This document shows positions 52,044 to 63,970 of a stretch of DNA of 64,000 bases, piece by piece. This DNA is from Litorivita pollutaquae (lineage in GTDB: Bacteria > Pseudomonadota > Alphaproteobacteria > Rhodobacterales > Rhodobacteraceae), in contig NZ_KZ826481.1 in assembly GCF_003205515.1 (NCBI RefSeq), positions 476,660-540,659 on the forward strand, in the 5' to 3' direction. Every line of letters begins with the position of its first letter. Position 1 is the first letter of the stretch. Under the pieces are notes generated by a model. It saw only the letters and a list, made by a program, of their open reading frames with translations, did not search any database and had not been told where the DNA came from. The position numbers were made by a program, and so were the translations under genes.

Positions 52044-53894
52044 TTAGTCCTGCTCGATCACGCGCAGGCTCAGTTCCATCAACTGATCACTTTGCGCCTC
52101 CGACGGTGCGTTCATCATCAGGTCTTCGGCACGTTGGTTCATCGGGAACATGATGACCTCGCGGATGTTGGCTTCATCCGCCAAAAGCATCACGATCCGG
52201 TCGATCCCTGCGGCGCAACCGCCGTGGGGCGGGGCGCCATATTGGAAGGCGTTGACCATACCACCAAAGCGTTTCTCGACCTCATCCTTGCCATATCCGG
52301 CGATCTCGAACGCCTTGAACATGATCTCGGGCCGGTGGTTCCGGATCGCGCCGGACACCAATTCATACCCGTTGCAGGCAAGGTCATATTGATATCCGAG
52401 CACCTCAAGAGGATTACCCTCCAGCGCGTCCATACCGCCTTGCGGCATCGAAAACGGATTATGTTCGAAGTCGATTTTTCCGGTCTCTTCGTCCTGCTCG
52501 TAAATCGGGAAATCCACGATCCATGCAAAGGCAAAGCGGTCCTTATCGGTCAGGCCCAATTCCTCGCCAATCACATTGCGCGCGCGTCCGGCGACGCCCT
52601 CGAACGCCTTGGGCTTGCCGCCCAAGAAGAACGCCGCATCGCCCATGCCAAGGCCCAATTGCTGGCGAATGGCCTCGGTGCGCTCTGGCCCGATGTTTTT
52701 GGCCAAAGGACCGGCCGCTTCCATACCGCCCGCCACTTCGCCGGATTTCAATTTGGCCTGCGCCTCTTTGACGGTGATGCCCAACTCCTGCGCCACCGCA
52801 TCGGCGGTTTTCTCGCGCCAGAAAATATAGCCCATGCCGGGCAGACCTTCTTTCTGCGCAAAGGCATTCATCCGGTCACAGAATTTGCGGCTGCCGCCCT
52901 TGGGGGCGGGAATGGCACGCACTTCGGTGCCGTCTTGCTCCAAGAGTTTGGCAAAGATGGCGAAACCACTGTCGCGGAAATGCTCGCTCACGACCTGCAT
53001 CTTGATCGGGTTGCGCAGATCAGGTTTGTCCGACCCATACCAAAGTGCCGCGTCTTTGTAAGAAATCTGCTCCCACGTCTGATCGACTTTGCGCCCGCCG
53101 CCAAATTCCTCAAAGACGCCTGTGATCACCGGTTGGATCGTGTCGAACACGTCCTGCTGCGTGACAAAGGACATCTCAAGGTCGAGCTGGTAGAAATCCG
53201 TGGGCGAGCGGTCGGCGCGCGGGTCTTCATCGCGGAAACAGGGCGCGATTTGGAAATATTTGTCATAACCCGACACCATAATCAGCTGTTTGAACTGCTG
53301 CGGGGCCTGCGGCAGGGCGTAGAATTTGCCCGGATGCAAACGCGATGGCACGAGAAAATCGCGCGCGCCTTCGGGCGACGATGCGGTGATGATCGGCGTT
53401 TGAAATTCGCGAAAGCCCTTGTCCCACATGCGGCGGCGCATCGAGGCCACAACATCCGAGCGCATCTTCATATTGTTTTGCAACTTCTCGCGGCGCAGGT
53501 CGAGATAGCGGTATTTAAGGCGTGTCTCTTCGGGATATTCCTGATCACCAAAGACCATAAGCGGCAATTCATTCGAGGGCCCCAACACCTCGATATCGCG
53601 GATGAACACTTCAATTTCGCCCGTCGGGATCTTGGAGTTCACAAGGCTCTCGTCGCGCGCCATGACATTGCCGTCAATGCGGATGCACCATTCCGAGCGC
53701 ACCTTCTCGATTTGCGAGAAGACGGGGCTGTCAGGATCGGCCATGACCTGCGTGATGCCGTAATGGTCGCGCAGATCGATAAACAGCAAACCGCCATGAT
53801 CACGGACACGGTGCACCCAACCGGACAAACGCACGGTCTCGCCGACGTTGGATTTGTTGAGCTCGGCGCAGGTATGGCTGCGATATGCGTGCAT
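52044..53894 (-). CDS. aspS: Aspartate-tRNA ligase, probably non-discriminating (Asp/Asn)
   Basis: The 616-residue class II synthetase has an N-terminal OB anticodon domain, the motif 2 region [22 protein letters not shown], a GAD insertion and the C-terminal motif 3 region ([16 protein letters not shown]). His33 in [10 protein letters not shown] corresponds to the His reported for AspRS that also charges tRNA(Asn), and gatC is present in the window. The ATG at 53894 follows AAGGAA. It supplies Asp-tRNA for translation and possibly Asp-tRNA(Asn) for GatCAB. Confidence 0.93.
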   Translation of the reverse strand: MHAYRSHTCAELNKSNVGETVRLSGWVHRVRDHGGLLFIDLRDHYGITQVMADPDSPVFSQIEKVRSEWCIRIDGNVMARDESLVNSKIPTGEIEVFIRDIEVLGPSNELPLMVFGDQEYPEETRLKYRYLDLRREKLQNNMKMRSDVVASMRRRMWDKGFREFQTPIITASSPEGARDFLVPSRLHPGKFYALPQAPQQFKQLIMVSGYDKYFQIAPCFRDEDPRADRSPTDFYQLDLEMSFVTQQDVFDTIQPVITGVFEEFGGGRKVDQTWEQISYKDAALWYGSDKPDLRNPIKMQVVSEHFRDSGFAIFAKLLEQDGTEVRAIPAPKGGSRKFCDRMNAFAQKEGLPGMGYIFWREKTADAVAQELGITVKEAQAKLKSGEVAGGMEAAGPLAKNIGPERTEAIRQQLGLGMGDAAFFLGGKPKAFEGVAGRARNVIGEELGLTDKDRFAFAWIVDFPIYEQDEETGKIDFEHNPFSMPQGGMDALEGNPLEVLGYQYDLACNGYELVSGAIRNHRPEIMFKAFEIAGYGKDEVEKRFGGMVNAFQYGAPPHGGCAAGIDRIVMLLADEANIREVIMFPMNQRAEDLMMNAPSEAQSDQLMELSLRVIEQD

Positions 53895-54153
53895 TTTGGC
53901 GTTCCTTCGGATCTGGCTGATGGGCACCGCCACTTACCCCGTGCGCGCCCGTTTGCGCCGATACACATGTGCGAGGGCCAAAAGTCAACCCAAACCCCGC
54001 GAAGGAAGGCCATTGCGCGCAAAAACCGCGCCCCGCTGCGATCCACAACTGAACCGCAACAGGGCGCTTTCTACTTTCACGGCCATCGGCGTCCCCGCCT
54101 GTACCGCAAACCAAGCAAAGCGCATCATGGGTACTAAATCATAAATCCGCGCG

Positions 54154-54187
54154 CTTTCTATTTTCAGTAAATATCCCCGCCGGAGGC
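54154..54187. repeat. Intergenic GC-rich repeat, copy 2
   Basis: Same orientation as the copy at 1036-1070: pyrimidine-rich lead, then AAATATCCCCGCCGGAGGC. It pairs with copy 3. Confidence 0.75.
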
Positions 54188-54221
54188 TCCCGAACGCAGA
54201 TCCAGCGCAACAGAGTTTTTT

Positions 54222-54255
54222 GCCTCCGGCGGGGATATTTGGAGAAAGCAGAAAG
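54222..54255. repeat. Intergenic GC-rich repeat, copy 3 (inverted)
   Basis: GCCTCCGGCGGGGATATTT followed by GGAGAAAGCAGAAAG is the inverted form of copy 2, 34 bases away. The two can fold into a roughly 19-bp stem. Confidence 0.75.
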
Positions 54256-54404
54256 GCGTGGCGAAAATCGAACCCGGATTGCATGTGGATGGGGCTTGCG
54301 TCCAAGCGCCCCATGTCTATAACCCACGACAATTTGCGGGCAGGGGCGACTCTGCGGCGTGAATTTTGCTGCACCGAAACATTCGCACACTTACGAGGTC
54401 TGCC

Positions 54405-57674
<3,270 letters not shown>

Positions 57675-57699
57675 AGCCGGACAACACCGCAAAGAACAA

Positions 57700-57738
57700 G
57701 AAAACCCGCGCGGGGCATGGCCGGCGCGGGTTTTCTTT
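57700..57738. terminator. Intrinsic terminator after carB
   Basis: GAAAACCCGCGC and GCGCGGGTTTTC form a 12-bp stem around a 12-base loop. It can serve carB and the convergent HTH gene. Confidence 0.85.
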
Positions 57739-57784
57739 GATCACGAATGCGCCCTACGGGGGCCGGTCCCTATGGGGCAGTTGT

Positions 57785-58243
57785 TCAGCTGGTTTCGTCT
57801 TCCAGATGCAACTTCATTTCGATCAAAACCGTTTGCAGCGCCACGGTTTCTTTAAGCAAGCGTTTGGCTTCATTGACGGTGATTATCCCGTCCTGAATGG
57901 ATTGCTGATATTCGCCCATCAACATCGCAAACCGATGGCTTAGCGCGATCACATCGGAATTAACACCGCCTTTGTCATCGCTGTTACGGCGACTTTCGTC
58001 ATAGGACAGCCGCCCGCCGCCAAGCTCGGCCAGGGCGCCGGTGACATGCGGATAGGCGGATTTTGCCTCGAGGGCAGCAACACTATCAACCGGCATGAAG
58101 CGATCCGCGTGTTCGGGGCTGTCGGAATAATACCGCCCAAGGGTCGCCTTGGATTTGCCGGTCAGACTGCAGGCCACTTCAATGCCGACATCCTTAACCA
58201 AAGCTTCTGTGTGTTTTTTCAGATAGCTGCCAGTACCGTTCAT
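57785..58243 (-). CDS. Small HTH-like protein, resembling phage CII/CP76 regulators
   Basis: The 152-residue protein has an N-terminal helix-turn-helix-like part (about 10-62: KHTEALVKDVGIEVACSLTGKSKATLGRYYSD) and a C-terminal helical region. The N-terminal pattern is like phage regulatory CII-type proteins, but there is no prophage around it, so a domesticated regulator is likely. Three AACAGG half-sites lie just upstream of its start. The assignment rests on pattern only. Confidence 0.6.
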   Translation of the reverse strand: MNGTGSYLKKHTEALVKDVGIEVACSLTGKSKATLGRYYSDSPEHADRFMPVDSVAALEAKSAYPHVTGALAELGGGRLSYDESRRNSDDKGGVNSDVIALSHRFAMLMGEYQQSIQDGIITVNEAKRLLKETVALQTVLIEMKLHLEDETS

Positions 58244-58266
58244 ATCTTGCCCTTTGAAGCCTTTGA

Positions 58267-58313
58267 AAACAGGCCGTTTATCGTCCTGTTTCCCTTTTAA
58301 GCCCTAACAGGGC
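58267..58313. promoter_or_regulatory. Operator-like AACAGG repeats upstream of the HTH gene
   Basis: AAACAGG (58267-58273), its inverse CCTGTTT (58285-58291) and the palindrome GCCCTAACAGGGC (58301-58313) place three related half-sites within 50 bases of the HTH gene start. Autoregulation is the simplest reading. Confidence 0.5.
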
Positions 58314-58423
58314 ATTTGTCATTATAATGTATGGCGACGCTGTGTCACCAACCGGAATGTGGCACATATTTTTGTCATCATCGCTCTCTTGCAACTGTCG
58401 CGCGGGCAGGCGAAAACGGCGGT

Positions 58424-59026
58424 ATGGCCAAACTATACTTCAATTACTCCACGATGAACGCGGGCAAATCTACGGTGCTTTTGCAGGCGGCGCACAACTA
58501 TGTCGAACGCGGCATGACCCCCTATTTGATCACTGCGCAACTCGACAAACGCGCAGGAGAAGGCCGCATTGCGTCGCGCATCGGGATCGGACAAGAGGCG
58601 GATACGTTCGCCGAAGAAGACGACCTTTTTGCCAAGATCAAATCGCGGCTGGCGGCCGGTAAGGTGCATTGCGTCTTTATCGACGAAGCGCAGTTTTTGA
58701 GCCCGGCACAGGTCTGGCAATTGGCGCAGGTGGTGGATGATCTGGACGTGCCGGTGATGTGCTACGGGTTGCGCGTGGACTTCATGGGGGCGCTGTTTCC
58801 CGGCTCGGCGGCGTTGCTGGCGCTGGCGGATGAAATGCGCGAAGTGCGCACGATTTGCCATTGCGGAAAGAAGGCCACGATGGTGGTACGCCTCGACGCA
58901 GATGGCCGCGCGGTCACGTCCGGGGCACAGGTCGAGGTCGGCGGCAATGAACGCTATGTCTCGCTGTGTCGGCGTCATTGGCGCGAGGCCACAGATGACC
59001 GGATCGCAGGCGGTGCCTGCGGGTAG
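58424..59026 (+). CDS. tdk: Thymidine kinase
   Basis: The 200-residue type II thymidine kinase has the P-loop STMNAGKST (residues 9-17), Walker B VFIDEAQFL, and a C-terminal zinc lasso (TICHCGKKA with CRRHW) next to the thymidine-binding NERYVSL loop. It phosphorylates thymidine for salvage. The ATG at 58424 gives the family N-terminus (MAKLYFNYS). Confidence 0.94.
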   Translation: MAKLYFNYSTMNAGKSTVLLQAAHNYVERGMTPYLITAQLDKRAGEGRIASRIGIGQEADTFAEEDDLFAKIKSRLAAGKVHCVFIDEAQFLSPAQVWQLAQVVDDLDVPVMCYGLRVDFMGALFPGSAALLALADEMREVRTICHCGKKATMVVRLDADGRAVTSGAQVEVGGNERYVSLCRRHWREATDDRIAGGACG

Positions 59027-59042
59027 CGGCGCGATTTTTGAT

Positions 59043-60014
59043 TTAACTATTCACGCTATTCGGCGCGGTTTTTCCACCGAAAAACTCTGTCAGATTGTCC
59101 AAAGCCATCCGGCCCATTGCTTCGCGCACTTCCAAGGTCGCCGTGCCCATATGCGGCAGAAGCGTGGCGTTCTCCAGCCGCCGCAAAGCTTCGGGCACCT
59201 CGGGTTCGAATTCGTAAACATCCAAACCTGCGCCGCCGATCACACCGTTTTCCAAAGCAGTGATCAATGCCGCCTCCTCCACCACTTCGCCGCGCGCGAT
59301 ATTAATCAAATGCGCGTGCGGCGGCATCGCCGCCAATATTTCTGAGTTGATCAAATGACGCGTTTCTTGGCCACCCGGGGTGGCAACCACCAAAATATCC
59401 ACCTGCGCGGCCAAAGCCTCGAGGCTTTGCACCTGCCGGGCGGGGAAATCCACAGTTTTGGCCGAACGGTTAAAATAGCGCACCTGCATGCCAAACCCGA
59501 AATGGCAGCGCCGCGCGATGGCTTGTCCAATGCGTCCCATGCCGACGATGCCGACGGTTTTTCCCGAGACATGCAAGCCAAGCATTTGCACCGGATGCCA
59601 GCCGTCCCATTGCCCGGCGCGCAGCATCCTCTCGCCCGCACCGGCGCGACGCGCACTCATTAAAATGAGCGTCATGGCGGTATCCGCCGTGGCCTCTGTC
59701 ACCGCGCCGGGGGTATTGGACACGGTGATGCCGTGGGATTTTGCGGCCTCAACGTCGATGTGGTTATACCCGACACCGAAGTTGGCGATGATCTTACAGC
59801 GGATCTTTCCCTCCGCAGCTTTGGCAAAAACATCCGCAGAGAACCCGTCTCCGAGCGTGGCAAGGATACCGTCATACTGCGCCAGAGCCTGTAGCATTTC
59901 GGCGTGGGAAAGCGGCGTCGTTTCCGCCCGCACGGTGACGTCAAACGCTGCTTCAGCGGCCCTTATCACCATTTCCGGCAGTGCCCGCGTGATCAGTATT
60001 TTTGTTGCAGTCAT
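59043..60014 (-). CDS. D-isomer 2-hydroxyacid dehydrogenase (glyoxylate/hydroxypyruvate reductase type)
   Basis: The 323-residue protein has the NAD(P) motif VGIVGMGRIGQA, NTPGAVTEATADTAM, NIARGEVVEEAAL with the catalytic Arg nearby, GLDVYEFEP with the Glu, and HMGTAT with the catalytic His. It most resembles GhrB/GyaR-type enzymes that reduce glyoxylate or hydroxypyruvate. The start shares a base with the csaA stop. It is the last gene of the ybjN-proC-csaA operon. Confidence 0.88.
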   Translation of the reverse strand: MTATKILITRALPEMVIRAAEAAFDVTVRAETTPLSHAEMLQALAQYDGILATLGDGFSADVFAKAAEGKIRCKIIANFGVGYNHIDVEAAKSHGITVSNTPGAVTEATADTAMTLILMSARRAGAGERMLRAGQWDGWHPVQMLGLHVSGKTVGIVGMGRIGQAIARRCHFGFGMQVRYFNRSAKTVDFPARQVQSLEALAAQVDILVVATPGGQETRHLINSEILAAMPPHAHLINIARGEVVEEAALITALENGVIGGAGLDVYEFEPEVPEALRRLENATLLPHMGTATLEVREAMGRMALDNLTEFFGGKTAPNSVNS

Positions 60015-60352
60015 CAGAACAACCTTCCGCCCAAAGGCACGTCCTTGTCAGGGGTGATCAACACCACATCCCCAGCCGCATCCGGAACGCCCAACACCAA
60101 AACTTCGGACATGAATTTTCCAATCTGGCGCGGCGGAAAATTCACCACGCCCATCACGGTTTTGCCGATCAAAGTCTCGGGCACGTAATGCGCGGTGACT
60201 TGCGCGGATGTTTTGCGCTCCCCGATCTCTTCGCCAAAATCCACCCATATCTTGATCGCCGGTTTGCGCGCCTCTGGAAAAGTTTCGGCACGGATCACAC
60301 GGCCCACACGGATATCGAGTTTAAGAAAATCATCAAAGGTTGCCTCATCCAT
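60014..60352 (-). CDS. csaA: tRNA-binding protein, CsaA type
   Basis: The 112-residue EMAP/OB-fold protein (FLKLDIRVGRVIRAE, KTSAQVTAHY, VNFPPRQIGKFMSEVLVLG) matches CsaA, a dimeric tRNA-binding protein with chaperone-like activity in Bacillus. It overlaps the proC stop by eight bases, so it is co-translated. Confidence 0.9.
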   Translation of the reverse strand: MDEATFDDFLKLDIRVGRVIRAETFPEARKPAIKIWVDFGEEIGERKTSAQVTAHYVPETLIGKTVMGVVNFPPRQIGKFMSEVLVLGVPDAAGDVVLITPDKDVPLGGRLF

Positions 60353-61160
60353 TGGACAGCTCCCGAGAGCGATCTGCCGCAGCCTGAACCGCGCGCTTCA
60401 ACAGGGGCGCAAACCCATCCGCCGCATCCATCAACACCTCTAGCGCCGCCTGTGTCGTGCCATTGGGCGAGGTCACATTGACCCGCAGCTGCGCCGGGCT
60501 TTCATCAGATGTATCCGCCAACTCCCCCGCGCCGGCGACCGTCGCCCGTGCGAGATGCAGCGCCAATTCCGGCGGCAGGCCTTCGGCCTCGCCCGCTGCG
60601 GCCAGCGTTTCAATCAGGTGGAACACATAGGCGGGGCCAGAGCCGGACACTGCAGTCACAGCATCCATCTGGCTTTCATCCTCAAGGCGCACCACCTGCC
60701 CCACGGCGGACAGCAACCCTTCGGCCATGTCCAGATCTGCGGCACTGGCGTGGGGGTTGCCGATGATCGCGGTGATGCCGCGCGCGATGGCGGCGGGCGT
60801 GTTGGGCATGGCGCGGATGATCGGGCTTTGCGCGCCGAGCGCCTCTTCAAAGGCGGCAATTGGCGTGCCGGCGGCGACCGACACGAACAATGTGCTGCCA
60901 TCGCCCAAATTTTTGAGCGCGGGTAAAGCATCGCCCATCATTTGCGGTTTTACCGCGATCAGGACGATCGCCGGATCTTGGGGCAGATCGCCATTGATCA
61001 CAACGCCGGTGTCTTGCACCCATTGCGACGGGTGCGGATCCAGAACCGTCACCGAAGCGGCCGGCAATCCACCGCGCAGCCAACCGGCCAACATCGCCGA
61101 CCCCATCTTACCGCAGCCCAAAAGCACCAGCCCGCGTGTGGCAATTTCGTCAAAATCCAT
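60345..61160 (-). CDS. proC: Pyrroline-5-carboxylate reductase
   Basis: The 271-residue protein has the N-terminal NAD(P) motif VLLGCGKMGSAML, MPNTPAAIARGIT and the C-terminal dimerisation region SGPAYVFHLIETL, LRVNVTSPNGTTQAAL typical of ProC. It makes the last step of proline synthesis. It lies 38 bases after the YbjN gene. Confidence 0.94.
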   Translation of the reverse strand: MDFDEIATRGLVLLGCGKMGSAMLAGWLRGGLPAASVTVLDPHPSQWVQDTGVVINGDLPQDPAIVLIAVKPQMMGDALPALKNLGDGSTLFVSVAAGTPIAAFEEALGAQSPIIRAMPNTPAAIARGITAIIGNPHASAADLDMAEGLLSAVGQVVRLEDESQMDAVTAVSGSGPAYVFHLIETLAAAGEAEGLPPELALHLARATVAGAGELADTSDESPAQLRVNVTSPNGTTQAALEVLMDAADGFAPLLKRAVQAAADRSRELSNG

Positions 61161-61198
61161 CGTCTGTCCCCGCCGTTCAATCCGTCAGGGAGAAAGTA

Positions 61199-61699
61199 TT
61201 AGGCGCGCCCGTAGGCCTCTGCAATGGCGATTTGAAGCGCCTCTTTCGGGCTACGCTTGCCCCAAACCGCCAATTGGAAGGCGGGATAATAGCGTTCGGC
61301 GCTCATCACGGCGGCTTTGATCATTGTATCGATCTGCTCGGCGCTGGCGATCCCGCCGCCCGCCAAGACCAGACCATAGCGGTAGACCATCATTTTTTGC
61401 TCGGCCCAAAAGGTAAAAGCGCCCGCCCAACATTGGTCGTTCACCCCGTTGAGCATTTCATAAAGCACCGGAAGACGGTCCTCGGGCGGCTCCATCTCAA
61501 AGGTACACACCATACGCAGGGTCTCGTCATAATCGGACCAGGCCAAGGTAATTGAATAGGTCCGCCATTGGCCCTCGACAGCCATAGCGATTTGATCATC
61601 GGCGATGCGGTCAAAATCCCAATCGTGATGGGCCGCGATATGTTCGACGATGTCGATGGGATGAATATCGTCCTGCATGAAGTCTTCGGACAGTGCCAT
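61199..61699 (-). CDS. YbjN domain-containing protein
   Basis: The 166-residue protein matches the YbjN/sensory transduction regulator family (HHDWDFDRIADDQIAMAVEGQWRTYSITLAW, LYEMLNGVNDQCWAGAFTFW). The fold resembles type III secretion chaperones, and the role is poorly defined. AATGAGGTGG lies before the ATG. It is the first gene of the operon with proC. Confidence 0.85.
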   Translation of the reverse strand: MALSEDFMQDDIHPIDIVEHIAAHHDWDFDRIADDQIAMAVEGQWRTYSITLAWSDYDETLRMVCTFEMEPPEDRLPVLYEMLNGVNDQCWAGAFTFWAEQKMMVYRYGLVLAGGGIASAEQIDTMIKAAVMSAERYYPAFQLAVWGKRSPKEALQIAIAEAYGRA

Positions 61700-62080
61700 T
61701 GCGCCACCTCATTTTTGTGTAGCGTCGGGACGTGGCAGCGCCCCAAGCGCTAGGTGCCTGCTCTATAGAGCGGGGCAGATTGCCCTCACCCTTACTAGAT
61801 ATGGTGGTGTGTCGGGAAGAACCTGTAAAGCAATAAATTGGGGATAACCCCAATAACTTGTGGAGGACGTGAAAACTTCATCAAAATACAGAAAAACTTC
61901 GCTGTCGGTGCATTTTTCTCTTGGTGCCGAATCAGTGTTGTGATTCACTGTCGTCACAACAACAGATCGGAACAACCGATCGTGCGCGCATCGACGCGAA
62001 ACCGGATATGGCGGGACATACAGGCACGGGCGCTTCGAGACATCGAGGCGCCCTCGCCCGTTCCGGTCTTTGGCCTGATC
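61700..62080. other. 381-base gap with an AT-rich island
   Basis: The right part of the gap is ordinary GC-rich sequence. From about 61795 to 61960 the sequence is much richer in A/T than its surroundings. It contains a hairpin ATTGGGG-ATAA-CCCCAAT at 61837-61854. No convincing gene is present. It may be the YbjN promoter region or hold a small RNA. Confidence 0.45.
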
Positions 62081-62536
62081 CTAACCGCGCTTGTCCGTGC
62101 GGGGCGTGTCGGGGTGGGGTGTCTTCAAATGACGCTTATCCAAATGATAGCAAAGCGCCGACATCACCAGAAATCGCAATTTTTCCAAATCCGGTGCTTG
62201 CGGCGCATCGAACAAAACCGCGCGATTTCCATCATAGGAAAACGCATCTGAAAACATGTCGCGGAATTGGGGCACCACCGTGGTTTGACTATGCACATAA
62301 ATCGCATAACCACCGGTTTTAGGCACGCCCAAGCGCAGGGTCGTGCCCGCGCAGCTTACTTCCGCCGAATAGGCTGGCTGCCCCCATTTGAGCGTCTCGG
62401 TGATTGCCCCGATTTCGGGCCGCTCTGCCGCGCATTCAAAAATCAGCCGCCGCAGCGCCAGAAGCCCCGCCCGCGACTCCGCCGGAAATCCGTCAAAGAC
62501 CGCAGCCACAGTGCTATTTGGAAATGCTGGGTCCAC
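62081..62536 (-). CDS. DUF1801 domain-containing protein
   Basis: The protein (151 residues from the GTG at 62536) has the DUF1801 pattern (VFDGFPAESRAGLLALRRLIFECA, ETLKWGQPAYS, LRLGVPKTGGYAIYVH). A longer start at an ATG at 62593 is possible, but the additional residues look unlike the family and the ribosome site there is weak. Members are YdhG/YjbR-like proteins of unknown role. Confidence 0.75.
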   Translation of the reverse strand: MDPAFPNSTVAAVFDGFPAESRAGLLALRRLIFECAAERPEIGAITETLKWGQPAYSAEVSCAGTTLRLGVPKTGGYAIYVHSQTTVVPQFRDMFSDAFSYDGNRAVLFDAPQAPDLEKLRFLVMSALCYHLDKRHLKTPHPDTPRTDKRG

Positions 62537-62657
62537 ATCGCCCCCAAACAATAAGAACGCGATCAGCCTATGCCAAATCGCGCTCTTTTGCATCATTTCA
62601 TAGCGATCACCGCGAAGGCACCGGCGAGCGGGCGCGGCGTTGACGGAAATGGCCGGT

Positions 62658-62903
62658 TTACTTTGCGGCCGCCTCCAGCGCGTCAAGCCGCGCTTTGAGT
62701 GTTTCATTCTCTTCGCGGGCCTTTTGCGCCATGGCGCGCACCGCGTCGAATTCCTCACGGGTGACCAGATTGCGGTCGGCCAACCACCGGTCCATCAAGG
62801 ATTTCATCGCGGTATCGGCCTCGGACTTGGCCCCTTGGGCCACGCCCATGGCATTGGTCATCAATTGGGAAATATCGTCCATGATCTTGTTGCGCGTTTG
62901 CAT
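62658..62903 (-). CDS. ubiK: Accessory factor UbiK family protein (BMFP/YqiC)
   Basis: The 81-residue protein has two helices, the first amphipathic (MQTRNKIMDDISQLMTNAMGVAQGAK), the second a coiled coil (VTREEFDAVRAMAQKAREENETLKARLDALE). This is the layout of UbiK, which helps the ubiquinone-biosynthesis complex under aerobic conditions. A GGAGA site precedes the ATG at 62903. It is divergent from lgt, a common neighbour. Confidence 0.9.
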   Translation of the reverse strand: MQTRNKIMDDISQLMTNAMGVAQGAKSEADTAMKSLMDRWLADRNLVTREEFDAVRAMAQKAREENETLKARLDALEAAAK

Positions 62904-63064
62904 GATCTGTCTCCGCATCTATGCCTGTGGTTGCGTTCTATATGGGGGCTGAACCGGCGAGAGGCAAGACGGCAGGCCATCGCGCGCCTGTCCTGCCCTT
63001 GTGGCAAAGCCGGTTGCGGCAAAATCCGGTTGACGCCCCTGCCCGCTTGGCTCCAGATGTGCCC

Positions 63065-63970
63065 ATGTTTGCAGCCATCCCCTTCCCCGACATCTCGCCC
63101 GAGATTTTCACCCTGCCGCTCGGCGGATACAGCTTTTCACTGCGCTGGTATGCGCTGGCCTATATCGTCGGCATTTTGCTTGGCTGGCGCATCGTGATCG
63201 CGGCGGTCAGCCGCGCCGATCTATGGCGCAGCGGGCATGCGCCGATGACCAAAGCCGATGTCGAGGAATTGCTCACGTGGGTGATTTTCGGGGTGATCCT
63301 TGGCGGACGGCTTGGATTTGTGCTGTTTTACAAACCCGCCTATTATCTGACACATCCGGTTGAAATCCCGATGGTCTGGCAAGGGGGCATGTCCTTTCAT
63401 GGCGGTTTTCTCGGCGTCGCTATCGCCGCCGCGCTGTTTGCGCGCCGCCATAAAATTTCGGTGCTTTCGCTTGGGGATACGCTTGCGCTGGCTGCGCCTG
63501 CGGGGCTTTTACTGGGCCGGATCGCCAATTTCATCAATGCCGAACTCTGGGGCCGCCCGACCGACCTGCCGTGGGGGGTGATCTTTCCCGGCGCCTCGGC
63601 GCAAGAATGCGGCGACCTTGTCGGCCTGTGCGCGCGCCATCCCTCACAGATATACGAAGCGCTGCTCGAAGGGCTGATCCTTGGCGCGGCTGTGCTCTAT
63701 CTCGCGTTCCGGCGCGGGGCGTTGAAAATTCCGGGGCAGAGCATCGGGACCTTTGTCGCCGGTTATGGGATCGCCCGGTTTATCGTCGAGTTTTTCCGCC
63801 AAGCCGATGATCAATTCATCTCGCTGGACAATCCGATGGGTCATGTGATCCGGATGACCGACACGATCGGGTTTTCGATGGGACAGCTGCTATCGCTGCC
63901 GATGATTGTCGCCGGACTGTTGTTAATCGGCTATGCGCGGCGCCGCGCGGCGGGGACGCCGGCATCATGA
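63065..63970 (+). CDS. lgt: Prolipoprotein diacylglyceryl transferase
   Basis: The 301-residue protein has about seven membrane spans and the Lgt signature [21 protein letters not shown], plus the conserved [15 protein letters not shown] start and GGLSFH-like GGMSFHGG motif. It adds diacylglycerol to the cysteine of prolipoproteins and would serve the lipoproteins predicted in this window. The ATG at 63065 is chosen over an upstream in-frame start that is not family-like. Its stop overlaps the next gene (ATGA). Confidence 0.94.
   Translation: MFAAIPFPDISPEIFTLPLGGYSFSLRWYALAYIVGILLGWRIVIAAVSRADLWRSGHAPMTKADVEELLTWVIFGVILGGRLGFVLFYKPAYYLTHPVEIPMVWQGGMSFHGGFLGVAIAAALFARRHKISVLSLGDTLALAAPAGLLLGRIANFINAELWGRPTDLPWGVIFPGASAQECGDLVGLCARHPSQIYEALLEGLILGAAVLYLAFRRGALKIPGQSIGTFVAGYGIARFIVEFFRQADDQFISLDNPMGHVIRMTDTIGFSMGQLLSLPMIVAGLLLIGYARRRAAGTPAS

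Larger units (their letters stand above)
53895..54404. other. 510-base divergent gap between aspS and carB
   Basis: The gap holds two copies of the GC-rich repeat in inverted orientation and a direct repeat GCGCTTTCTAyTTTCA (54064-54079 and 54151-54166). GAGG six bases before the carB ATG is its ribosome site. No coding frame looks real. Promoters for both genes must lie here but were not clearly identified. Confidence 0.5.

Noticed and set aside
52092-54137. Very long open frame (about 680 codons) on the plus strand across aspS
   Set aside because: It is antisense to aspS, a full-length conserved gene. Long antisense frames are expected in GC-rich DNA with this codon use.
54262-54282. T-loop-like sequence (GGTTCGATTTTC on the minus strand)
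   Set aside because: The flanking bases do not form a T-arm stem and no acceptor or anticodon arm is present, so it is not a tRNA.
61837-61854. DnaA-box-like TTATCCCCA suggesting an origin of replication
   Set aside because: A single imperfect box without a cluster, and no origin-associated genes nearby.
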